Assembly: GCA_028564705.1 (NCBI GenBank)
Contig: JAPXFQ010001409.1
Location: 1-64,000, forward strand
From: Apricaphanius iberus
Lineage: Eukaryota > Chordata > Actinopteri > Cyprinodontiformes > Aphaniidae
Reading direction: 5' to 3'
DNA length: 64,000 nucleotides
The notes below the pieces were generated by a model, which saw only the letters and a list, made by a program, of their open reading frames with translations, did not search any database and was not told where the DNA came from. Positions 22,435-33,719 of this stretch are shown here, piece after piece. A program made the translations under genes and the position numbers. How positions within the stretch are numbered: position 1 is the stretch's first letter; each line of letters starts with the position of its first letter.

Positions 22435-23273
22435 GGGTGAGAAAGGTTTTGACCAAGCGGGAGCTTAAGCCACTGGAGGCGGGGCCTGACTCACCAAGAA
22501 GAAATTGGTTGTGGGGGGAAATGGTTAATTAATGAAGTAATTACCATTTCCAAAGAGGGAATATGTTATTTTAGCTGAAACAGCTGAAAAAAGCTGTTAC
22601 ATCGCTCTCGCAGCTGCCAGGTGCCATTAGAGGGCTCTACAACGAGAGTGAAGAACGAAAAAAGTAGATTAAAATTATACTGAAGGACTAAAAGACTCGC
22701 TTAACCATTTATTGCATTTTACAGGGTTTTTTTTAACCATTTACTTAACCATTTCTATTCACAGGTGCAGTTTCTTAACACTGCCTAAGAGGGTTTATTA
22801 ACACCCCAGTTAACTAATTTTTAATCATTTAATTTTCAGGATTTCTTAACATCCAAGTATTTTTAAGGTTTTCTTAATAAGCAAAAAGGGTCCTTTAGAT
22901 AGAAAGATATACTAGCTGAGGTAAGGTTACCTGAGGTAAGTTTTCCTGAAGGCGTGGTATGACCCAGTGTACAAGGTATTACAAGCCAGACCTAGGGAAA
23001 GGAAAGACTAGAGAGATTCCAGAAGTTAAATAGGTTTCTTAAGATTTTATCAAGGTTTCTTAAGAGTTCCATTATTCTTTCAGTTTTATTTAGTTATTTA
23101 CAGCACAATCATGTTAACTGATGGTCAATTGTGTTTTTTTATTATATTCTGGTCTTGTATTTGCATTGTGGTTCTTTGAGATCTGCTTATCATTGCCAGG
23201 GTTTTCAACTTTTAATAAAGTTCAAAAGTAACTTGTTCTTCTCACATTAAAACCTTAACAAAGTGAAGACTAA
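22435..23273 (+). repeat. non-coding block between pol and env, LTR-like (about 22510-23260)
   Basis: In ERV-B pol and env overlap, but here about 840 bp without coding separate them. The block 22510-23260 starts TGTGGGGGG, ends CTTAACA and has AATAAA at about 23214, some 45 bp before the end, which is the layout of an LTR. No clear target duplication flanks it. It could be a solo LTR of another retrovirus, or other insert; the start of env (signal peptide) is missing at the same place. Confidence 0.4.
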
Positions 23274-24755
23274 ACTAAAATAGCTAAAGCTGCAGATAAA
23301 TTACTCATCACTGTTAACCTAACTAAAAGCCATCTTATCCCCTCACAAAATAGTATCAGTGGCCAAGGGTGTGCGCTTTTCCTGATCTGGGTACACAAAG
23401 GTGGAAAAGATGTTCGATTTCCCATTAAAGTATGCCAAGACCCCCGCAACGTATCTTCCTCAGTAAGCCAGAATCAAGCCTCGGTATCACGGGGTAGCAT
23501 AGTAAAAGAACATCCTACTCCAGATGATTATTTTGAAATGATGACAGGAATTGGAGGATCCACTAATAATTGGTTGCTTATGGCTGAGAAAACAGGTAAT
23601 ACAGTAGGCCAAGATTGTATAGTTTGTATGGGCCCCAGGCCTCTTTTAAAAATAGTAGCCACACCAACTGTATTAAACACATCATGTTTAGTTTCCTTGC
23701 TCTCCCAGGTGAATCCAGTCTCTGAATGTACGCAGTGGGAAGATCCATTTCCCATAGCAGATAACCGAGCTACCCCTCCATTTTTCGACAGCAATGTAGC
23801 TCTAAACAATTTCACCTGTTTTAACAACACCTCCCCAGGTAATAAACCTGTAGGTACAATGAACTCCTCCTATTGCTCTTCGATCCAAAACTTTACTAAC
23901 CCATTCCAGGCTAGAGCAGACATTTGGTGGTATTGTGGTGGAAAAACGTTGAGATCAACTTTACCTAGAAATTGGACAGGTCTGTGTACACCGGTCACCT
24001 TAATCATGTCAGTTGTAGTTTTAGTTTCCTCTCCAACGGGGGAACAACCTCTGATACAGTACACAGGAAGAAGATCCAAGCGTGAAACTACTGTTCCGGT
24101 TTCTGATCCCACTTACATTGATTCTATAGGTGTTCCCAGAGGTGTACCTGATGAATACAAATTGGTCAATCAAATTTATGCTGGATTAGAGTTCAGTATT
24201 TGCTGGTGGTGCTCCATAAATAACAACGTTGACAGAATAAATTATATTCACTATAATGTCCAGAAATTAGCAAATAACACTAGAGATGGATTTGAAGCCA
24301 TACATGAGCAACTTAGCGCAACCTCCCTTATGGCCTTCCAAAACAGGATTGCAGTAGATATGTTATTAGCTGAAAAAGGTGGTGTATGCTCAATTTTCGG
24401 TGAGCAGTGCTGTACTTTTATCCCCAATAACACAGCCTCCAAAGGAAAACTAACTAAAGTAGTGGAAGGACTTAGAACACTCTCAAATACGCTGAAAAAA
24501 CAGTCTGGCGTTGACACCTCTATGTGGGATGATTTGCCAAACAACATGTTCGGTAAGTGGAAAACTCTGGCAATGTCCATAATGGTGTCATTAGCAGTTT
24601 TTGTGTCAATTATGGTTCTTTGTGGATGCTGCTGCATCCCCTGTCTCTGTTCCTTAGTTAGCAGGTGTATTGAGAAGGCAGTGGGTGATAATTTACAGGG
24701 TGAATACCTGTTGCTACCCCTCCAGGAACCTGTAGGAGACATTCAGAGAAATTAA
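23274..24755 (+). pseudogene. env: ERV-A env, lacking its N-terminus
   Basis: Open from 23274 to 24755; the first ATG is at 23538, well inside the surface subunit, so no signal peptide is encoded. Counting from that ATG: CXXC at residues 27-30 (CIVC), typical of gamma-type Env where it bonds to the transmembrane subunit; several N-x-T/S sites; a furin-type site RSKR at 179-182 (24072-24083). In the transmembrane subunit a conserved helix precedes the C-x6-CC motif (Cys 284, 291, 292). A membrane anchor lies at about 342-370, followed by a Cys-rich juxtamembrane part (CCCIPC) and a short tail. Everything from the CXXC motif on is one open frame. Without a start it would not enter the secretory pathway unless spliced to an upstream leader. 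Confidence 0.85.
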
Positions 24756-24789
24756 TTCATTCGTGTTGGAACGAATGAAAAGAGGGATT

Positions 24790-25276
24790 TGAAGTAAAAA
24801 CAATCTTAAATGAGTACCAGGCTTTTACAACAGTCATAAATACCAAGTTGTGTTTAGGAAATTACACAGTTGTGTAGAAACAGGAAGAAAGATAGTTTAG
24901 GACCCCCATAAAAGCGGGTGTCTGTAAATCATTTTGGGGGAAAAACAGACTTAGGGAAGTAGATGATAAGGGGCACACAATGAATGTTTATGTACTGGGA
25001 GTGACCATGTCATGTGATTCTTTTTGTCTTTGTGTTCAATAAAAAGAGATGAGGTCTGTGAGTCAGCGCGCACACTTGGTGAGCCGTCCTGCAGGTCAGT
25101 CTCATGACAAACAGATCTGTGTTGTTGTATTTTCTGCTTTGTTTTCTGGAACAGGAAATCACTCTGTCGACCCTGCGGAGGAAAGCTGGATCCTCAACCG
25201 TGAATAGAGTTAATTGACAGTTTTGGAGTTAATCCACAATAGAGGAACACTTTAATATAGAATTTACAATCCAGCA
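24790..25276 (+). repeat. ERV-A 3' LTR
   Basis: 487 bp, the same length as the 5' LTR. It is preceded by the purine tract GAAAAGAGGGA (24777-24787), the expected plus-strand primer, and followed by the GTAT target duplication. Confidence 0.95.
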
Positions 25277-27000
25277 GTATCAAGAAAAGAATACAGGTGC
25301 TTTAAGAGTTTGCCTTTATCCCAAAGATCTAAATGAAAGTATTAACAGAGCATTATCAGATTCCAAAGAGACAAGAAAATTAGTGAATTGGCCGGGGCTA
25401 ATTTTTTTTGTAAGGTGGATGCTTCACATGGATTGCGGCAGCTGAGGCTGGACTCAGAAAGCAACAGGCACATCGACTTCAACAGCCCATTTGGGCGATA
25501 TTGTTTCCGGAGGCTCCAATTTTGCAATGAATCAGCGCCAGAGATCTTCCACAGAGCAGTGGAGTCCTTAATCGAGTCCTAATAGAGTCCTCAACATCCT
25601 GGGTAAGTTGATTCCTTACCTTACCTCCAAGACAGTATGCCTCAGGGAGCTGCTACAGCACAACAGTGTTCAAGTGGACAGATCGACATAAAAAAGAGGA
25701 AACAGTTGAAAGAAACTGTAACTATGGAGCCATTCTTAATATTCTTTGAGGCATCAAAATCAAGCAAAATTCCACAAATGCCTTAATGGCTTGGGAACGC
25801 TGCCTCTCCAAATACACAAAGAGAAATGACGACCTGTAGAATATGCATTCAAGTCAATGAATGCAGAGCGACGCTATGCTAAAATTGGATGTGGAAACTT
25901 GCACAGATATGTGTATGGATTACCAACCTTCACAGCAGATAATGGTCACAAACCTGTCATATCAATCAGAAAAAAAATCTCAGTGAAATGTCACCCAGAT
26001 TATAATGGCTTTACAGCATTGCTGATTTACACGGCAGAAAATACATTGTGCTGGCAGATTCATGATCATGAGCACTATCACCAAGCTGTGACATATTGGT
26101 CAGCTCAACGGCTGAGGATGTGGAAAAACACAAACAAGCTAACTACTTCACTCCTAACATCAGATGTCATATTGCAACTAATCATACAGCAGAAAACAAA
26201 AGATCATATGCTGTAAAAAGTGTCCCATTATATCCAAAATGTTTGGTCAAAGGGAGTATGTCTGGGGTTCTAATCTGTGCATGCACATATGTGTATGGGA
26301 TCATCATCCCTCAAGGATATGAGAATGGTCTATCCATGAGGGACATCTTGAAGTGGAGAAATGTAAAAAAAAAAAGAGCAGGGGAAGCACTTTTCTGGCT
26401 GGGCATCAAAAGGGATATTGAAGAGATGATACATGTGACACATGTCTCAAATATCACAAGAAAAAAAACAAAAGAGCCAGAGCTGGGTAGCACACCTAGT
26501 TACTTAAACATAGCAAAAGATGGAAACATACTTACTATATTTCATCTGGATGGCATGAGCCATGAAGGGATTTTTCACGAAAAAATCCTCAGATTTACTT
26601 AAAATATTATGTCAAGTAGTTCCAAACAACTGCTTTTAATAACTGTTAAGATACTTGGTTATTTAGTAACAAGATTTCTACAGACTTGTGGATTTCGACA
26701 TGTCACTTCTAGTCCTTTATATCCATAAGCTAATGGACAAGTGGAAAAAACATAGTAAATAGATAATAAGAGTGACCCATACTTGGCACTGATAAGATAC
26801 AGGGCTTCGTCTCTGGAATGTGGGAGCTCACCTGCTGAGCTACTAATGCATCGCAAGCTGCGTAACATACTTCTTAACATCTATAAGGACAGTGATAAAG
26901 ATAACAAAAAGCTGACAGAAAAAAGGATGGAACTCAAGCAAAGACAGTAGAGGAACTGTGACAAAGCGGCAAGGCATCTGGAACCACTTCAGGGGAGGAT
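25277..27000 (+). pseudogene. pol: Ty3/gypsy pol, RT to integrase (right half of the split element)
   Basis: Starts with ALRVCLYPKDLNES (RT), then 25388-25582 with KVDASHGLRQLRLD and PFGRYCFRRLQF (RT motifs A-B). The region around 25857-26000 is the end of RNase H (NAERRYAKI and FTADNGHKPVISI). An integrase zinc-finger region at 26340-26480 has degenerate residues (AGEALFWLGIKRDIEEM; the CXXC reads as TH-VS). At 26640-26960 is the integrase core end (GFRHVTSSPLYP, then SDPYLALIRYRAS and SPAELLMHRKL). Many stops and frameshifts; the catalytic YxDD segment is lost. No LTR was recognised downstream. Confidence 0.75.
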
Positions 27001-27860
27001 TATTGTGAGGATTGAAGGCCGAGGTTCTCAGTGAAGTGGGACACAGATCATTTATTATTAGGGCAGAGAATGGAGAAATGTTAAGAAGAAATCGGAGGAG
27101 TTTGTCAAAGGGTCAGGATGACTGTGGATTAGCAAAATATAAATTTAAATAGTTAAAGACTTTGACAAACTGCTCAAGAGAATGAAAGCTTTGGAAATGA
27201 AGTTCCAGAAAAGGGATACCTTAGAAACAAATGATAAAACGCCTCAAGCTACACGTCGAGCTAAACATTGGATATGGAAATGAGACAACTCTTCTGATGA
27301 CATATACGGAAAAAGAACCTGGCAGCCTGGGGACTCTGTCCAAAAGTCTTACGCAGAAGCCACAGAACAATTATACTTTTTCAAAAAGGTAACAAATAGG
27401 GACAACACCTCATTCACAGTTTGTTGAATACTGGCTGGCTTTAAAGTACATTGACACTTCTACACCTGCCAGGAAAATTCAAAGGAAGACAGACCTATTT
27501 CTCCTCTGGATTCCCCCCAGAATCTATACACAACCTTTCTGCAGCACTCAAACGATGACGCAACCCCCTGCAACAGCCAAGGTCAAAAGGAGAAATCCAG
27601 CAACTTGAAGCAGACACATAATAAAAGAAAAAAGTAAGAATATTAAAAAAACATTTCCATATCAAATGCACTAGAGAATATTATTTTTATTGTAGCTGGT
27701 GCAGCAGATGAGTTTAGCGAAACTGAAGTGTGAAAGGGAGAGCACTTTAATCAGGGACTGGTTACCGAGGCAGCAGCTCAGCATATAGATTTGGATTACA
27801 AGAGCCACATTTTTCAGTGACATTAGTTCACCTTATGGGGGTGCTGTATTTTACTTGGAT
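27001..27860. other. no recognisable gene
   Basis: Possibly the decayed 3' end of the gypsy element (purine-rich, many stops) followed by unassigned sequence. No LTR pair was found. Confidence 0.4.
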
Positions 27861-28774
27861 GGATGAAGGGTACCGAAACCCGGTATTAAATTAGCCCTGG
27901 GGCTGATTCGATTCCACCCAGACCGATAAGCTTCAGCCATATCGGTCCTCTTAACAGTAAAATTAAGGTCGTATTCATCTTTTGCGGGAGGTATAAACAC
28001 AAGCCAAACACTGTATTGGCGGCCCGCTTCCCCTTAACAAACACATGCCGCAGGGACTGAAGGTGGGAGGAGCGACTGCTGTGCTCTTCTGAGAAGCTCT
28101 GCGCACCAGTAGTTACACAGAGACGATGGCAGAACGAACGAAACGATCCAAACTTTGGCTTCGTTTTACAAAAATAGAAGCCAACAATGCACACTGTCAC
28201 AAATGCAATAAAAACTTTGCTTGCAAAGACCGGAACACAAGTAATTTGTCCAATACCTTGCTAAAATACACTAAATACAAACAGAGAGATGCACAGTGTT
28301 TGACCACCTGAGTGCTGCAGCAGTATAGAAAATGGATGGGTGGATGTTATGTTGTTGTTCTCAATGTTCTTGGGGCTTATTTTGCACTATACACTTTAGC
28401 ATTCAAAATCTTTCATTTTGGTTCTCAATTGCCTTGTTTTATGGGGAAGTTATGTTTGATATTTTTTATTTGAATACCTTAAACATTTTTAAATAGACAA
28501 CATAGTATTTTTAGTTTTTGAAATATAAAATAAGTTGTTTATATTGTGTTTTTGTTAAGTAATTAATTTTGTACTTTTTATTTTTCAGTTTAGTTATTTT
28601 CTGTGCTTTGCTGTTCACATAAAAAAATAAAACAATTATAGTTCATTATTTGTGTTTTTCCCCTTTTATAGTCTTTCAAAAAATAGTACCGATAAGGATA
28701 CCGATAAAGTACCGGATCGATACGGAGTATCATTAAGAGTAGTAGTATCGATAAATCCTTAACGATACCCATCC
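27861..28774 (+). mobile_element. hAT transposon remnant with imperfect terminal inverted repeats
   Basis: The left end reads GGATGAAGGGTACCGAAACC; the right end, reverse-complemented, reads GGATGGGTATCGTTAAGG. Subterminal GATACCGATA-type repeats near 28680-28770 are common in fish hAT elements. The only coding trace is a BED-finger N-terminus at 28126-28311; the catalytic part is deleted. Confidence 0.65.
28126..28311 (+). pseudogene. hAT transposase N-terminus (BED zinc finger)
   Basis: 61 codons from ATG: MAERTKRSKLWLRFTKIEAN, then CHKCNKNFACKDRNTSNL. The first two cysteines of a BED finger (C-x2-C) and the following SNL block are present. The histidine pair is replaced (LLKYTKY where LxxHL..H is expected), so the finger cannot bind zinc as usual. 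In hAT transposases this domain binds DNA. The frame stops before the RNase H-like core; this is a deletion derivative. Confidence 0.7.
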
Positions 28775-29339
28775 GTAGTCATTAGAGGGTTTTGGCCCAG
28801 AAAGGGCAAAAGGTTTTTGACGGTACCGGCGTGAACATATGAATGATCAAATAAATCACTGAATCTGCAAATGAACAAAGTGAGTGACAGGTACAGTAGT
28901 AGCCACATAGAAGTTCCAGTCCCAGCTTCCTGCCAGCAGAGTTTAGGCACAGTCTCACAATTTATTGACTTGATAAACTAACTGGAATGGTGGTTAGCAG
29001 GGAAAGTTCAAAGTGTTGTCTTACCCATTTCATTGTCCTCGTTAGCTGTCACCTGTCACAAACCATCAGCCTGTTTTAGTGTTCATTTTTGCACATGAGC
29101 AAAAATGGGGATCGGTTTGAGCTTTACTATATGCAATCATAGGTCTCTGACCGAGGGCTCTGACGTTTAACATCAAGGTGCGGCAAAAAAAATTTTTAAA
29201 TTGCCAACTGGCAGTGAAGCGGCCCAGTACGGCAAGCCGTTTTGCTAAAAAATCTTTATCCTTGATATCCACTGTTGTGTATGCCAAACAGTATGCAACC
29301 ATGCAGGAACTTAAACATGTTCCCCTATATAGGAGCAAT
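28775..29339. other. no recognisable gene
   Basis: No conserved coding region; the 107-codon minus frame at 29066-29389 has no known motif. Confidence 0.45.
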
Positions 29340-29853
29340 GACTGTCGAAGGAGCAGGACATGTTTTCCTCTCCTCTCCTCCTGCTCCACTCCTACTTATT
29401 TTCCTTTTTATTTTTATTATTCACCCTAAGGATACTGGATGACCTCCCTGGGACAGATTTTATCCCTCTTTTTCTTCTTTTTCCACTGTGGACAAAGAAC
29501 CAAAGAATACAATGGCTCTCAACGCTGATTTGGACTGGAAAGAATGAAGGACATGGAATTAAAGATCCGACGCTTTGAAGAAAACGGCAGAAACAATACT
29601 ACTCTGAGTATGACATGCAATTTTCAACAACCTGGCAGGTTGATGCCAACAACAAAGAGTACCCGTCCAAACAGACGACGTCTATCGGGAAGAACCCCCC
29701 ACTCATCAGAAGAGTGGCCAACATTCAGATAAGAGACACCCAAAAAGAAAAAAACAACGAACATCAGAAGAAACTCCAACAACCAACAAGTTCGATTATC
29801 CCTTTAAAGAACAGATTCATAGCGCTGGCCTCTCCCGGCTCTCTGAGTCTTAA

Positions 29854-31042
29854 CCCTCTAGGCACCAAAGTCGCAATATTGCGACAAGCAACATTGTTGA
29901 CTTTAACGAGCCACAGCTGGAGATAGGGCCACTAATTTAATTACTACTTTACACCAGGAGATGGCGGACATGTGTACCTTTAATCTTGGACACCTTTTTG
30001 GGTGTGTTACCATGGAAACTTTTGGAGTAAATCGGCCTTTAAGTCAGCGCCGCGAGCGGGGGACGCGAGGTGCAGCTACTCCGGTCACAGTATAGAGAAA
30101 GCGACTTTTAGAAAGATAAAACTTATGAGGCCGAGACGTCGGAGTTCCCCGCCGGAAAGTATTGGCTTATTCAGATTCTGAGGAGAAATATTTACCTCTG
30201 ATCCGTTCAGTTGTCCCGGGAGAAAGTGAAACTAAAATGTCCCGCAGCAACAACCAGTCCCGTTTCGCCATGATGCCCCAAAAGCAGCAACATTCCAGCT
30301 CTGCATCACGTTCTCCCGGTGAGAGAAAGGTATGTGTTCGGGTAGCAAGGTGGTCATCACAACGCTAATTGTGACCGAGGTGGGAGGGATGTAAAAATCA
30401 GTGGAAATAATAGCAGATGCGATCGAAAACAGGAGAGAAAAAAGACCGCTTATAAGCGAGTAAACAGCAGTAAAGTTCTCTGTCCCGCTGCAAGTGAGGA
30501 TGATGATTTTGGCGAGGTTTGCTTGACAGATGAGGAAGAGTAGAATCACCAGTGGATCAGACAATTTGATGAGCCTGTTAGTTATTTTTGGGACGGATCT
30601 GTAAAATTCTGTGGCCAATATTTTCTTTCTGTTGATTTTATATAGTGAATAGAGTAACGGAGCCACATAAGAAAGGACATAAACAGATATATCCACCTGT
30701 TCTTGAAAAAAAGCCAAAAAAATGAAACATATAGATGTAGAAAATACATATATAGAAAAATCTAAATAAAAAAATAAAATTATTGATGAAAAAAAAGTTT
30801 TAAACAATGTAAAAAAGCAAAAAATTGTAAAAGTCATGCAATCCAATAGTGCCAACGCCTGATGACGTCATAATATGCAAATTAGATGTATGATTTTGCT
30901 CGTATCACAAACTTTGGATCATACTGAAGATTTTTCTAATTTACAGTGTACCTTTATCTATAACCATATTAAAGCTACAACATTTTGAACTAGAGATATC
31001 AAATTGGAATATTTTATAGAAAAAACCCCGGCGCCTAGAGGG
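29854..31042 (+). mobile_element. piggyBac-type transposon remnant (1.19 kb)
   Basis: Flanked by TTAA (29850-29853 and 31043-31046), the piggyBac target site. Terminal inverted repeats: CCCTCTAGGCACC at the left and its partner GGCGCCTAGAGGG at the right. The plus strand at 30160-30650 encodes traces of a transposase N-terminus: an acidic, Ser-rich part with DDDFGEVCLTDEEE, a stop, then FDEPVSYFWDGSVKF. The catalytic core is missing. It sits inside a LINE ORF1. Confidence 0.85.
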
Positions 31043-31208
31043 TTAACAGCAAAGCCAGCGAATCGCAAAAAATTCCCTGGAACTAACAGACCTTCGCCAA
31101 AGCCACCTAAACCCAAACAAAGATAAACCAAACAACAACAAAAAACAGCAGCAAGAAGCCACCACTGACAGAAAGCAAAAGAAAACAGAACACAGCAAGA
31201 AAAGGAAA

Positions 31209-31553
31209 ATGCTTGCTATTATTCATTACAGATCGATCAAAGGTATTGAACAACTATGCATCAATGCAAGTGTCTTTAATTGCCAACAAATGACAGTCAA
31301 ACAACTTTCTGAGATGATTCCATCAATTATTAAGAGGAACCCAGAACTACAAAAAATTGTTGTCCATGCAGGAACAGTAGACATCTCCCACAAGAAATCT
31401 GAAATTTTAAAGGACATCTTGGATTTACTTCAGAACTTTAACACCAACAAGATAGAACTTCACATATCTGGGCCAATTCCACCAACACCTTCAGATGAGG
31501 AATTTAGCCGTATCAAAGCATTTACTAGATTTATTAAGACTGTCTCTCCTTAA
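31209..31553 (+). pseudogene. LINE ORF1 SGNH esterase-like domain (partial)
   Basis: An open frame of 114 codons. VVHAGTVDIS at about residues 51-60 corresponds to the GxND block of SGNH hydrolases, and HISGPIPP to the following block. After the stop, about 31590-31660 still encodes, in another frame, the block with DEHHINKKGQKLY (relative of the D-x-x-H-L motif that carries the catalytic Asp and His). ORF1 esterases of CR1/L2 LINEs bind membranes or lipids and aid retrotransposition by an unsettled mechanism. The Asn of GxND is replaced by Val here (GTVD). Domain identity is fairly sure; activity is not expected. Confidence 0.66.
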
Positions 31554-31700
31554 AGGTCTATTCCATTCCTGAATAAATTTAAGATCTTCTGTGATCGAAG
31601 GCAACTATTCACAAAAGATGAACATCACATCAATAAGAAAGGTCAGAAGCTCTACCTCTGGAATGTGTTATCTAATCTAAACTGTACTCGAACTGAGATA

Positions 31701-32099
31701 CATAATTAACGCCATACCGCTGTAACACACAAAGATGACATCCTTGCACCGGCAGTGATAAGCCTGCCACAGTCATGCCAGCTAACTGTGCAATAACGGC
31801 GTCAGATCCAGGGGGCATACCTACGTTTAAGAACAATTTTAATTTAAAGGAATAATACAATTTATAATTCATAAATTATTAATTTAATGTTCACCATATA
31901 CCCAGATAGACAATAACCTTTTTTAAAACACAAGACTGTTTATCTTCTAAAAATACAAGCCTTTAAATTTGCTTTAAAAGTAGCTTAGTGGTGTATAACT
32001 GTTTATAATAATATAACATCTGTGTTTGGATTAGTCCAGTTTCACTTTAATTTAAAAAAAGAGCCTTCAAGGAGGGAGATAGGGAGTTATTAATGACTA
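31701..32099. other. no recognisable gene
   Basis: A/T-rich, no motifs seen. Confidence 0.45.
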
Positions 32100-32345
32100 T
32101 ACAGAAGCAACTAAAAGTCAAGATAAGAGAAAGCAACGAGGCTTACAGGAAGAAGCTGGAGAACAAACTACAGAGGAACAATATAAGAGTTGTCTGGTCT
32201 GGAATGAAAAAATCACAGGCTTTAAGCACAAGAAGGACTGGATAGACTGAAGTCTTGATAAAGCCAATGAACTGAACACATTCTTCAAAAGGGTCAGTTC
32301 AGGAACAAGCTCAGCATCCTCCTCTCCTGTTTCCAGCCAAAAAGA
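32100..32345 (+). mobile_element. LINE ORF2 linker fragment
   Basis: Plus strand encodes YRKKLENKLQRNNIRVVW and SGMKKITGFK, then ANELNTFFKR. This is the linker between endonuclease and RT in L2/Rex-like LINEs of the type at 1-1385. Both ends are truncated. Confidence 0.65.
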
Positions 32346-32394
32346 CATCTCTATGGAGGCGGTAAAGTATCATAAGTAATAAAATCAAGAAGGG

Positions 32395-32665
32395 TTTTTC
32401 ACAAATGCACATGCTCATTTGGAAATGCACACGGTCTGTTTCACAAATGCACACGCTCAGGTTCACAACATATCATTTTCCGGAACACTTGTAATATAAA
32501 TTCACAAATGCACACGATGAAGTTCACAAAGGCACACGATCTGTTTCACAAAGGCACACAATCTTTTTCAAAAATGCACACAATTTCTTTAAAAAGTGCA
32601 CACAATCTGTTTCAAAAATGCACATGATCTGTTTAACAAATGCACACAAGCTGTTTCACAAATAT
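32395..32665. repeat. imperfect tandem repeat, unit about 22-24 bp
   Basis: About ten units resembling TTTCACAAATGCACACAATC, with substitutions and one interruption near 32460-32495. Confidence 0.8.
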
Positions 32666-33015
32666 AATTTTGAGAGAAGCTTCAGATATATACTCACAGA
32701 TCGTATAAATCCCTGAATGTGCATGAACTCAACACTTCTTATTTGTGAACCTCTCAGCATTACTGAGAGAATTCCTTGTGGTGAGTTCTGAGACTCACCA
32801 AGTGTGAAGAGACAACAAATGTCACCATTGGCTAAGGAATCTGTCAATCAAATTTATCACTACCCAGCTGTGTTCGCTTTCAGCAAGTCGTATGGCTCCT
32901 AACATGTTTGAACCTCATTTTGGGCCGCATGGACAGACCCCGGCATTAATGACTAATTACAAATCAATTTTCTCAGTTTATTAAACAGTGGACGTGAATT
33001 ACTAACCCGTTTCCT
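32666..33015. other. no recognisable gene
   Basis: No motifs seen; precedes the first L2 ORF1 copy. Confidence 0.45.
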
Positions 33016-33492
33016 ATGGCTTCTATGGCTACCTCTCTTTCGTCCATCTATCCTTCCTTTCCTTCTGCTCTATCCTGTTCTCTGTGTCAGATGTTTAGTT
33101 ACTCCCCCGCCTCCTTTAGTGATAATGGTACATGTAATAAATGTAGCATTTTCGTAGCTTTGGAGGCGAGGGTTTCACAGTTAGAGGGCCGGCTCCGGGC
33201 TGTTGAGAATCCAGTAAATAGTCGTGGCCGGTTAGCCAGCGCGGAGCCAACAAGGATAGAACCACCTTGCGGTCCTGTTCTGTACTGTTACCCACTCAAT
33301 GCCCAATTGAGACAGTGTCTTGCCCACTGCCAAAATCAAATAGACTAAAAGTTAACCTGACAAAAGCAAACAATGAAAATCTTACTAAAATGAATACGAC
33401 TCTGACCAAGCAAAAAACAGGGCAATTAGATGTGGTTTACTGAGCTTAAGATAGCTCTCCTCAAAGACTGTATAAGTAAATGACTTGATATG
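33016..33492 (+). mobile_element. L2-type LINE copy 1, ORF1 start and ORF2 start
   Basis: The ATG at 33016 opens a 110-codon frame with a CSLCQMFSYS block and CNKCSIF (two CxxC pairs, zinc-finger-like), then a coiled coil (VALEARVSQLEGRLRAVE). An internal deletion removes the esterase part. The start of ORF2 (endonuclease) is at about 33390-33490, ending in AATGACTTGATATG, where copy 2 begins. The same element resumes at 36258. Confidence 0.75.
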
Positions 33493-33719
33493 TTTCTTGG
33501 ACTTCACACTGCGTTGGTAATGCATATCACATCGTTTTCTGTGTGGTGACTCGCTTGGTGGAAGCAACTCAGTGCTCTCGCCTTCTTGAATTGATCTAAT
33601 TTTCTCTGTCCAGAAGCTTTTCTGTTGGTGTTCTTTACATTTTGGGAACTCGTTAAGCACTGCACTGGTTTTCTGGGCTCGGTAAGGCATCCCTAGGTTA
33701 GCTTAGCTTCACTGCTAGA

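Larger units (their letters stand above)
14561..25276 (+). mobile_element. ERV-A: endogenous retrovirus with two LTRs (10.7 kb)
   Basis: A two-LTR provirus inserted in a gypsy pol gene. Edges: TG at 14561 and CA at 25276, flanked by the 4-bp duplication GTAT (14557-14560, 25277-25280). Order: LTR, tRNA-Ala-type primer site, leader, gag, pro-pol, env, purine tract, LTR. The two 487-bp LTRs differ at only three positions. In contrast, gag has two in-frame stops and two frameshifts, pol has at least two frameshifts, one stop and a SINE insertion, and env lacks its N-terminus. It is related to ERV-B in pol and env but has unrelated LTRs and a different primer. Confidence 0.93.
29340..31700 (+). 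mobile_element. LINE ORF1 region, split by a piggyBac remnant
   Basis: A plus-strand L2/CR1-type LINE fragment containing ORF1 with an SGNH esterase-like domain. The first part (about 29480-29849) codes for a basic Lys/Pro/Arg-rich segment; the second (31047-31700) for the esterase. A piggyBac remnant occupies 29854-31042 between TTAA copies. ORF2 is not seen directly downstream. Confidence 0.68.

Noticed and set aside
27886..28200. 104-codon minus frame over the hAT remnant
   Set aside because: Antisense to the BED-finger start and the hAT end; no motif.
30232..30855. 207-codon minus-strand frame with many hydrophobic residues
   Set aside because: It lies antisense to the piggyBac transposase trace and runs over A/T-rich sequence; hydrophobicity comes from A/T-rich antisense codons. 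The plus strand has the recognisable motif.
32395..32665. CRISPR array
   Set aside because: Units are contiguous and imperfect without unique spacers, and the sequence is a vertebrate genome.
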